From: Verrucomicrobia bacterium UBA1731
Lineage (GTDB): Bacteria; Verrucomicrobiota; Kiritimatiellia; RFP12; UBA1067
Reading direction: 5' to 3'
Length of the DNA: 11,227 nucleotides
Assembly: GCA_002317575.1 (NCBI GenBank)
Contig: DCIH01000111.1
Coordinates: 40,982-52,208 of the forward strand
Shown: piece by piece, positions 6,801 to 11,227 of the stretch
How the letters are laid out: each line of letters begins with the position of its first letter
Numbering within the stretch: the first letter of the stretch is position 1
Made by a program: the position numbers and the translations under genes
Notes under the pieces: generated by a model
What the model was told of the DNA's origin: nothing
The model's input: the letters and a program-made list of their open reading frames with translations, nothing else
The model's database searches: none

Positions 6801-8438
6801 CCGGGCGTCAAGGACGGAGGCGTGGATGTCGTGGTGAAGGTTCTTCGGCCCGATGCCTTGAACCAACTCCGCCGCGAGCGTGATTTCATGATGCGGTGTG
6901 CCAGAAAAGCCGGCATGGAGTCGAGCTACGCGTCGATCGTCGACAAAATCCTCGAAGAATTCGATTTGACGCTTGAGGCGAAAAACGTCGAGGCGTGCAA
7001 GGTCTACAACGGCGTGTTCAAGGGCGTTCAGACGCTCAACGCGCTTCCCCTCGTGGGGGCGGCGCCCGGAACGCTGTTGCTGGAGCTTGCGCCCGGCCAG
7101 ACGCTGGACGGGATTTTCAAGGACATCGATGGGATGAAGAGCACGTACAACGACAAGTACGGCATCTCGTACGGCATCAAGATGGTGCATACGCCTCCGA
7201 CGTACGAGGCCCACGTGCGCAAGATCCAGAAGGAGCGCGAAGGGGTCGACAAGTACCATCACGTGAAAGCGGCGGATCAGAGGAAGCACTTCCAGGCCGT
7301 CAAGAACAAGGTGGACGAACTGCGCAAGGCCTACGGACACTTGTCCGACCTGGCGAGGGCGTGGATCGCGGAAAGCTGTACGGAAGGCGGCAGCGGTTTC
7401 TACCACGGAGACCTGCACGCCGGAAACATCATGATCGACGCCGAGAGGGGCCTCACGGCCATCGACGTGGGCAACGTCTCCACCTTCGGGAAGACGGAGA
7501 AAGAAGACTTTTTCGCGTTGCTCAAAATGTGCAATCAGGTGCCGCCCGATTTTGCGGACACGTATCGCGGGGACAAGATGACGCCGGCGTGGGTTGACAA
7601 GAACCTCTCCCCGTTGGCCGATCAGTTCTGCGAGCGTCTTCTGAAGATGTTGCCTGCCGATCAGGCCGAAAAACTGAGGGCCAAGTATTACGACGATTCT
7701 GGGAAAATGGTGACGGAGGAAGGGTGCACGCCTTCCGAATTCACATCGCTGAAACACGAGTTCATGGTCATTTTGAGCAGCTCGTCATTCGATCCGTCGC
7801 CGTTTGAGCGTCTTTCGATGATTCTGAATCGTCTCGAATACCAGGGGTTCAGGATCCCCGAGTCCATTTCCCGCTTTTTGTCGTCGGCCCTGCGGCTCCA
7901 AAAGGAAGTCAACAACATGGTGTCCGTCGAAAACGACATCTATGGCACGATGAAGGACTTTGCCTTGTACACGATTGGAAAGACGCCCAGACGGTTCAGC
8001 ATTCTTGGAGCAATCAAGGCCCCGTACGATTCCAAAACCGACACGTACGAGCAACTGCCGAAACTCGGCCAGAAAAAAATCGCCTCCCACCAAAAAGATC
8101 TCGAATCGGAAATCCGGAACGGGTGGCAGATCGGAAAATCGAAATGGCAGCAAATCAAAAAGGATGTCAAATGGTTGGAGGAGCAGCCCATAAACGACCT
8201 GTTGGAGGCGCTTGAGAAGAATTATTCCGAGGAGGGCGTCCAGAAGCTGGCCAAGGCGATCTGCGACTATGAGGTGCAAGAGTACGAGCGCATGGCGATG
8301 GTCTACGAGGAGGAACTCGGCAAAGGTAAGAGGCCCGGCCCGATGAATCTTGACAGTTTCGAGACGATCTTCAACCAGGTCGTCAGCACGGGCGTGAAAC
8401 GTTCGAACAATGACGGCAAGGTGCTCGTGAAGGTGTGA
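3870..8438 (+). CDS. Giant protein with divergent ABC1/UbiB-like kinase domain
   Basis: This 1522-residue protein has no obvious signal peptide or membrane helix, so it is probably cytosolic. The start is supported by AAAGGA at 3858-3863. Residues 1-870 match nothing I recognise. They hold a Gly-rich stretch (GKGGGKGNIG, 34-43) followed by VVKFNTH (54-60), and a strongly charged, probably coiled-coil segment at 421-473. From about 880 to 1370 the order of motifs is that of the ABC1/UbiB/COQ8 atypical kinases: KMLQ at 906-909 (family KxGQ), GCASVGQ at 963-969 (family AAASIGQ), VVVKVLRP with Lys990, Glu1003, EEFDLTLEAKN at 1029-1039 (family E-x-D-x-x-x-EAxN), HGDLHAGN at 1179-1186 (family HxDxHPGN), and DVG at 1199-1201 (DFG). 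About 100 residues separate LELAPGQ (1071-1077) from HGDLH, longer than in E. coli UbiB. A charged helical tail follows to 1522. ATP binding is plausible; substrate and role are unknown. GC is visibly lower than in the neighbours: line 8041-8160 counts 58/120 against 43/60 at 1321-1380, suggesting a different origin. Confidence 0.9.
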   Translation: MTNLNSQDFRLSDNQSAFLKSVASMTYGTGFLEGKGGGKGNIGLWADSQGQMRVVKFNTHSTEADRAQKALDRGVASADENLKNMLSASDALRVELKKIAVSLGMSTADQEKFLGRANDPPRLLTRRIVARFISAAQASAMAGRALDDIWSGGAAFSSRSDMSFKTVTGEGNLEKFSCTVQRGDEDAWQLYQALDSICTRSVDKSDCVKANVTFEGKPLFLKVENGEVKYQYAADASALGDGWQKTGVSAYDLRSRMVHEILSAGGGFRTNAGRVLDSLLEKLDHAPVRRQAQFREDCVFYLKARTGLLNDNFSAVSTKRLLYLARVLAETGDDAVARDLAKAKLTDYVQNADAGLVNSKDALALLDAAKAELNTKKVVFASSPKQDQQPKTESSEKFRRLAADMVKLADSTDVDASLNSDETEEKIREERAYVDEQMKILDMSAEELEKSPEEVQARHKALTEKLASHRKSVQTIPNELLARRIERMIRGDENYVNSLTNEKLASMQAAFDMKHKPADGVTLKVGKKVFDSADGNEIVVAWMKDPKPPHQWWGTKNLQRVPLLEALKGMFGENEYGIELSLVDPHAPGDTFDRDAARKLLDACKAKKADEVRPQWKDAHEAVLQDLPRYVQSTFFGDDGALKQDLSPQDGLYSKAVLSAWKKELSKEFVEIESRDLLRRELLSERPSGGVEDAADGLRVLETIKRNQDALADLIVQGKDALPCSGDDAANGMLSILAKHGGLCAMLGIGEAERRDVNLCKQKIAAFVENPKIDKQVVRELNGQVRTFVGQQLALAQDAFNQLVDKVYAEEKDGFAFNPDRVRLVKGTNDAYRLTLHEIQDRFKAYSDDAGYGKFLRTVLKSYFNELPLQLRLNLVSSRLRLSHDDATPSEQLGALLKGAGPLLQKMLQAFDPKQDPVLKAALQDVKTNLNPIPQSMLQAHLLDVVNRSGGRIESITVKKTLGCASVGQTLLCRVEGPGVKDGGVDVVVKVLRPDALNQLRRERDFMMRCARKAGMESSYASIVDKILEEFDLTLEAKNVEACKVYNGVFKGVQTLNALPLVGAAPGTLLLELAPGQTLDGIFKDIDGMKSTYNDKYGISYGIKMVHTPPTYEAHVRKIQKEREGVDKYHHVKAADQRKHFQAVKNKVDELRKAYGHLSDLARAWIAESCTEGGSGFYHGDLHAGNIMIDAERGLTAIDVGNVSTFGKTEKEDFFALLKMCNQVPPDFADTYRGDKMTPAWVDKNLSPLADQFCERLLKMLPADQAEKLRAKYYDDSGKMVTEEGCTPSEFTSLKHEFMVILSSSSFDPSPFERLSMILNRLEYQGFRIPESISRFLSSALRLQKEVNNMVSVENDIYGTMKDFALYTIGKTPRRFSILGAIKAPYDSKTDTYEQLPKLGQKKIASHQKDLESEIRNGWQIGKSKWQQIKKDVKWLEEQPINDLLEALEKNYSEEGVQKLAKAICDYEVQEYERMAMVYEEELGKGKRPGPMNLDSFETIFNQVVSTGVKRSNNDGKVLVKV

Positions 8439-8469
8439 CGGTACAGGCAAAGCGCTTGCGCAAAAGTGC

Positions 8470-8498
8470 TTGCAATTTGGCATGGCAAGTGGTATCCT
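8470..8498 (+). promoter_or_regulatory. Sigma70-type promoter of tRNA-Ser (and probably queF-hemA)
   Basis: TTGCAA (8470-8475) and TATCCT (8493-8498) are separated by exactly 17 nt. The expected transcript start near 8505 leaves about a dozen bases before the tRNA 5' end at 8518, as is usual for tRNA genes. It lies entirely in the gap after the giant gene's stop. An 11-nt near-repeat (AAAGCGCTTGC / AAAGTGCTTGC) at 8449-8459 and 8463-8473 overlaps the -35. Confidence 0.72.
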
Positions 8499-8517
8499 AC
8501 GCGCCGTTTTTCAACCA

Positions 8518-8607
8518 GGAGGGGTGTCCGAGTGGTCGATGGTGCAACCTTGGAAAGGTTGTGTGGGGGCAACTCCACCGGGGGTTCGAATCCCCCCCCC
8601 TCCGCCA
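8518..8607 (+). tRNA. tRNA-Ser (anticodon GGA), CCA encoded
   Basis: This is a full class II cloverleaf. The acceptor strand GGAGGGG (8518-8524) pairs with CCCCTCC (8597-8603), followed by discriminator G and an encoded CCA (8605-8607). The D-arm starts TCCGAGTGG. The anticodon stem CAACC/GGTTG encloses the loop TTGGAAA, with GGA at 8552-8554, reading UCC and UCU. The long variable arm and the T-arm GGGGG-TTCGAAT-CCCCC are clear. The layout matches bacterial tRNA-Ser(GGA). This anticodon is not a queuosine substrate, so its position before queF is organisational rather than a modification pair. Confidence 0.97.
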
Positions 8608-8637
8608 AATGGCGTTTGAGCCGGAAGGTGGTTTCCC

Positions 8638-9099
8638 ATGCGCGATGATCTGGAAGGCCTCAAGACCCTGGGCGTCACCACGCGCGTTCCCTGCGAATAC
8701 GATCCGTCGCTTCTGGACGCGTTTTCCAACAAGCATCCCGAGCACGACTACTGGGTGACGTTCACCTGCCCCGAGTTCACCACGCTCTGCCCCAAAACGG
8801 GCCAGCCCGATTTCGCGACGCTCACGATCCGTTACGTGCCGGCGAAGAAGCTCGTGGAGTCGAAGTCGCTCAAGCTCTACCTGTTCGGCTTCCGTAACCA
8901 CGGCGATTTCCACGAGGACGTGGTGAACGTGATCTACAACGACCTCTTCAGGCTGCTGAAGCCGAAGTACATGGAAGTGGTCGGCAAGTTCACGGCGCGC
9001 GGCGGCATTTCGATCGATCCGTTCGTGAACGGCGGCACGGGCGCGGCGTGGCGCAAGCTGGCCGCGCAGCGTTTCGCGGCCTGGAACGGGGTGCGGTGA
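8638..9099 (+). CDS. queF: NADPH-dependent preQ0 reductase (7-cyano-7-deazaguanine reductase)
   Basis: QueF reduces the nitrile of preQ0 to preQ1 with two NADPH, the step before Tgt inserts preQ1 into GUN-anticodon tRNAs on the way to queuosine. The 153-residue protein is the short, single-domain (type I, Bacillus-like) form of the T-fold family. FTCPEFTTLCPKTGQPDF carries the thioimide nucleophile Cys51 and the acid Asp58, and ESKSLKLYLFGFRNHGDFHE is the QueF signature with His92 and Glu93. Spacing equals B. subtilis QueF residues 55, 62, 96 and 97, shifted by four. The ATG follows GGAAGGTGG (8623-8631). The gene begins 30 nt after the tRNA-Ser CCA with no terminator between, and ends 1 nt before the next start. 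No preQ1 riboswitch fits in that gap. The other queuosine genes (queCDE, tgt) are not here. Confidence 0.96.
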   Translation: MRDDLEGLKTLGVTTRVPCEYDPSLLDAFSNKHPEHDYWVTFTCPEFTTLCPKTGQPDFATLTIRYVPAKKLVESKSLKLYLFGFRNHGDFHEDVVNVIYNDLFRLLKPKYMEVVGKFTARGGISIDPFVNGGTGAAWRKLAAQRFAAWNGVR

Positions 9100-9100
9100 G

Positions 9101-10552
9101 ATGTACCGTTCCGGCCGGCCCCAGCGGCGCGTGATTCCCCTGAATCTGATTGTCGACGGCCGCAGCGCGGTCGTGTTCGGCGGCGGACGCGTGGGGCTTC
9201 GCAAGGTGCGCGGTCTGCTGGACGCCGGTGCGACGGTGACGCTGGTGTGCCCGGCATGCGTGGACGAGCTCGAGACGCTTGTCGCCGCGAAGAAGATCCG
9301 CCGGCTGAAGCGCAAGTTCCGTTCCGGCGACTGCGCGGGAAAGCTCGTCGCGTTCGCGTGCACGGATGACAAGCACGCCAACCGCGCGATTCTCGAGGAC
9401 GCCCGCAAGGCGCACGTGCCGTGCTGCTGTTCGGACATGAACTGGGCGGACGGCGATTTCACGACGCCGGCGACGGCGCGTCTCGGCGACATGGCGATCG
9501 CCGTGTCGACGGGCGGCCAGAACTGCGTGGCGGCGCGCGACATGCGCAACGAAATCCTCGCACATTTCGCGGCGCGCAAAAATCTGGAGCTGTACGTGAT
9601 CGGCACGAGCGACGCCTGCCTGCCGAGCCGCAAGCGCGCGCCGTTCCACATGCCGGGCGAGGCGCGCGCGCGTTTCGGTGCGTGGGTGCGCGAGCTCAAG
9701 GGCGTGCGCGAGTTCGCGGTGCTCAACACCTGTCATCGCGTGGAGGTGGCGCTCGTTGCTTCGGATGACGCCTCCGTCGATGCCGTGGCGCGTCTGGCGG
9801 GGTTCGACCGGCTGGATGCGAAGGAGCAGTACCGGCTCAAGGGGTTCGACGCCTTCTGCCATCTCGTGCGTGTGGCAAGCGGGCTCGAGAGCTCGCTTTT
9901 GGGCGAGTTCCATGTGGTGAGTCAGGTGAAGGATGCGTTCGAGGAAGCGGCGGCCGCCCGCTGGAGCGGCCCCGCGCTCGCGTATGTGTGCGCGGAGACG
10001 CTGCGCGTGTCGAAGGCCGTGCGTCACGCGGTGGAAGGGCTCGTGAAGGTCGCGGAAATCGACCAGGTGGCGGCGCGGTATCTGGCGATCCACGGCGATC
10101 TCGACGCGCGCTCGCGTGTGACGGTGGTGGGCACGGGCGTCGTGGGCACGGGCGTCGTGAAGGCGCTCGCCGGCACGTCCGTCGATTGGGTGTGGCACCG
10201 GAACCGTCCGGCGGACGCGCTGGGCGCCAAATTGGTGGCGTACAAGAACCTGGAAGCGTCCTTGGCGAAGGCGGACGCGGTGGTGTGCGCCGTTGACGTG
10301 GCGGAGCCCGTGGTGACGCCGGCGATGGCGAAGCTCTTCGCGGGACGCGATGTGCTGTTCGTCGACCTGGGGCTTCCGCGCAATGTTGACCTGTCGTACG
10401 ACGACATGGGCGGCGTGTCGGTGGTGGATCTGGACGCGCTCAAGCTCTGGCACCGCGTGAAAAGCGGCGTCCTGAAGAAGGTGCTCGCGAAGGCGGACGC
10501 GGTGATTCGGGAAGAGTACAGGGGCGTGCTGGGGGCAGGAGTTAGGGGTTAG
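9101..10552 (+). CDS. hemA: Fused precorrin-2 dehydrogenase / glutamyl-tRNA reductase, short C-terminus
   Basis: Two tetrapyrrole enzymes lie in one 483-residue frame. Residues 1 to about 158 are a SirC/Met8/CysG-N domain: IPLNLIVDGRSAVVFGGGRVG with the NAD-binding glycines at 27-32, CTDDKHANRAI with Asp89/Asp90, and the late MAIAVSTGGQNCVAARDMRNEI segment. It would oxidise precorrin-2 to sirohydrochlorin. From Leu162 on is glutamyl-tRNA reductase, which makes glutamate-1-semialdehyde, the first step to all tetrapyrroles: nucleophile Cys211 in VLNTCHRVEVAL, VRVASGLESSLLGEFHVVSQVKDAF, an NADPH Rossmann GTGVVG at 344-349, and DLGLPRNVD. It ends at EEYRGVLGAGVRG, where the usual C-terminal dimerisation domain of roughly 90 residues should begin, so that domain is missing. 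The last four codons and the TAG lie inside the heptamer repeat. The ATG is 1 nt after the queF stop. No hemC/hemB follows. The gene_symbol covers the GluTR half only. Confidence 0.92.
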   Translation: MYRSGRPQRRVIPLNLIVDGRSAVVFGGGRVGLRKVRGLLDAGATVTLVCPACVDELETLVAAKKIRRLKRKFRSGDCAGKLVAFACTDDKHANRAILEDARKAHVPCCCSDMNWADGDFTTPATARLGDMAIAVSTGGQNCVAARDMRNEILAHFAARKNLELYVIGTSDACLPSRKRAPFHMPGEARARFGAWVRELKGVREFAVLNTCHRVEVALVASDDASVDAVARLAGFDRLDAKEQYRLKGFDAFCHLVRVASGLESSLLGEFHVVSQVKDAFEEAAAARWSGPALAYVCAETLRVSKAVRHAVEGLVKVAEIDQVAARYLAIHGDLDARSRVTVVGTGVVGTGVVKALAGTSVDWVWHRNRPADALGAKLVAYKNLEASLAKADAVVCAVDVAEPVVTPAMAKLFAGRDVLFVDLGLPRNVDLSYDDMGGVSVVDLDALKLWHRVKSGVLKKVLAKADAVIREEYRGVLGAGVRG

Positions 10553-10580
10553 GAGTTAGGGGTTAGGAGTTAGGGGTTAG
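10537..10580 (+). repeat. Telomere-like heptamer array, left arm
   Basis: After AGGA (10537-10540) come five 7-nt units alternating GTTAGGG, GTTAGGA, GTTAGGG, GTTAGGA, GTTAGGG (10541-10575) and a partial GTTAG (10576-10580). With GGGGG at 10531, the + strand has four runs of four or more G, so G-quadruplex formation is conceivable. The array supplies the hemA stop codon (10550-10552). It is nearly complementary to 10661-10702. Confidence 0.92.
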
Positions 10581-10620
10581 CAAGCAATGCGTCTACGGAT
10601 AGGGGCCGCGCTCGGGGTAT

Positions 10621-10647
10621 GAAGCGGCGAGGGCGCCGCTTCTCCTG
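10621..10647 (+). repeat. 27-nt palindromic repeat, copy 2
   Basis: This is an exact copy of 2668-2694: arms GAAGCGGCG and CGCCGCTTC, loop AGGG, conserved TCCTG tail. It lies between the two heptamer arms, so it would sit in the loop of the larger hairpin. Flanking it are GGGGCCGCGCTC (10602-10613) and GGGGCTGCGCTC (10651-10662), which match at 11 of 12 positions. Confidence 0.85.
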
Positions 10648-10660
10648 CGCGGGGCTGCGC

Positions 10661-10705
10661 TCCTAACCCCTAACCCCTAACTCCTAACCCCTAACCCCTA
10701 ACCCC
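10661..10705 (+). repeat. Telomere-like heptamer array, inverted right arm
   Basis: Six units run TCCTAAC, CCCTAAC, CCCTAAC, TCCTAAC, CCCTAAC, CCCTAAC (10661-10702), followed by CCC. Read on the - strand these are the same GTTAGGG/GTTAGGA heptamers as the left arm. The two arms can pair over about 33-40 bp with one or two mismatches, leaving a loop of about 80 nt. The - strand here is G-rich with TTA spacers. The array ends about 10 nt before the extended -10 of serA. Confidence 0.92.
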
Positions 10706-10712
10706 TTTATTG

Positions 10713-10721
10713 TGCTATAAT
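10713..10721 (+). promoter_or_regulatory. Extended -10 promoter of serA
   Basis: TGCTATAAT is a perfect extended -10 (TGn plus TATAAT at 10716-10721) in a local AT-rich patch. At 17-nt spacing the -35 would be AACCCC at 10693-10698, inside the heptamer arm and unlike TTGACA, so recognition would rest on the extended -10. Transcription from about 10728 gives a leader of roughly 57 nt before the serA ATG. Confidence 0.65.
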
Positions 10722-10784
10722 GTCGTCTCATCGACCCATGGTGGGCCGTCTTTCTACGATAAACTCTAAACGGAAAGAACGAGA

Positions 10785-11227
10785 ATGAACTGGAAGTACA
10801 ACTGCCTCAATCCGATTGCGGATGTGGGGCTCAAGAACCTGACCGACAACTATGCGCGCACCGAGGACTTCGCGGAAGCGGACGCGGTGTTCGTGCGCTC
10901 GGCCAAGATGGACGAACTGACACCCGGCAAGAAGCTCCTCGCGGTGGCCCGCGCGGGCGCCGGCGTGAACAACATTCCCCACGCGGAATACGCGAAGCAG
11001 GGCATCGTGGTGTTCAACACGCCCGGCGCGAACGCGAACGGGGTGAAGGAGCTCGTGCTGGCGGCCATGCTGCTGGCGAGCCGCGACCTGATCGGCGGCG
11101 TGGAATGGGTGAAGCAGAACGCCTCCGACGCGACGATCAACAAGACGGCCGAGAAGGCGAAGAAGCAGTTCGCCGGCACGGAGATCATGGGCAAGCGGCT
11201 GGGCGTGATCGGCCTCGGCGCGATCGG
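10785..11227 (+). CDS. serA: D-3-phosphoglycerate dehydrogenase, 3'-truncated
   Basis: SerA oxidises 3-phosphoglycerate to 3-phosphohydroxypyruvate with NAD+, the first committed step of serine synthesis. The frame runs from ATG 10785 off the window end, with 147 codons visible. The N-terminal half of the substrate-binding domain is seen, then LLAVARAGAGVNNIPHAEYAKQGI, FNTPGANANGVKELVLAAMLLASRDL (the family NtPGaNa..VaElvla segment), and the start of the NAD-binding Rossmann motif GKRLGVIGLGAIG at the very end. The GGVEWVKQN stretch resembles anaerobe-type SerA proteins. Catalytic Arg/Glu/His and any ACT domain lie beyond the window. The Shine-Dalgarno is weak (GGAAAG at 10772-10777). A related 2-hydroxyacid dehydrogenase is less likely given the PGANA motif. 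It has its own promoter just downstream of the repeat structure. Confidence 0.9.
   Translation, partial: MNWKYNCLNPIADVGLKNLTDNYARTEDFAEADAVFVRSAKMDELTPGKKLLAVARAGAGVNNIPHAEYAKQGIVVFNTPGANANGVKELVLAAMLLASRDLIGGVEWVKQNASDATINKTAEKAKKQFAGTEIMGKRLGVIGLGAI

Noticed and set aside
7395..7475. Aminoglycoside phosphotransferase identity for the giant protein, from HGDLHAGN
   Set aside because: The loop alone is APH-like, but the GCASVGQ, VVVKVLRP and EEFDLTLEAKN motifs upstream fit the ABC1/UbiB family better.
4050..7757. Two long - strand open frames (588 and 644 codons) opposite the giant gene
   Set aside because: Both are Arg/Leu/His-rich shadows without any motif. The + strand carries a good Shine-Dalgarno and recognisable kinase-family motifs.
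10127..10156. 15-nt tandem duplication inside hemA (VGTGV twice)
   Set aside because: The Rossmann loop has normal spacing (GTGVVG then helix), so no insertion occurred; the repeat follows from the same codons used for a repetitive motif.
10537..10705. CRISPR array
   Set aside because: The units are 7 nt with no spacers and are inverted between the arms; no cas genes are present.

Overview
The window is a GC-rich bacterial chromosomal segment. Every convincing gene is on the + strand. It carries a DapL-type lysine-pathway aminotransferase, a release factor 2 without the programmed frameshift, a precorrin-2 dehydrogenase/glutamyl-tRNA reductase fusion, a 27-nt palindromic repeat and telomere-like heptamer repeats. 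This mix suggests an uncultured Gram-negative bacterium, possibly of the PVC superphylum (Verrucomicrobiota, Kiritimatiellota or Lentisphaerota). That placement is inference from gene content and style, not from a marker phylogeny.

Region 1 (1-2664) is a tight housekeeping operon: dapL (5' end cut by the window), prfB, then tsaB overlapping the prfB stop by one base. It links diaminopimelate/lysine synthesis, translation termination and tRNA t6A modification. A 27-nt perfect-stem palindrome lies just after the tsaB stop, followed by a RhaT-family sugar/proton symporter (2748-3773) with a strong Shine-Dalgarno.

Region 2 (3870-8438) is one 1522-codon gene, lower in GC than its neighbours at least in the part I counted. 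It encodes a cytosolic-looking protein with about 870 unrecognised N-terminal residues, a divergent ABC1/UbiB/COQ8-type kinase-like domain (roughly residues 880-1370) and a charged helical tail. The key kinase residues are recognisable but several signature motifs are altered. This is the main candidate for undescribed biology here.

Region 3 (8470-10552) starts with a clear promoter and tRNA-Ser(GGA). queF (queuosine pathway) follows after 30 nt, then a fused SirC-HemA protein after a 1-nt gap, so the three may be co-transcribed. The fusion ends where the GluTR dimerisation domain would begin, and its stop codon lies inside a heptamer repeat array.

Region 4 (10537-10784) is non-coding but highly structured. 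GTTAGGG/GTTAGGA heptamers form the left arm, and their reverse complements form the right arm 80 nt away. A second exact copy of the 27-nt palindrome sits between the arms. An extended -10 promoter lies 10 nt beyond the right arm and probably drives serA (10785 to the window end, truncated 3'). There is no gene-free stretch over 300 bases, and I see no CRISPR array, transposase or phage gene.
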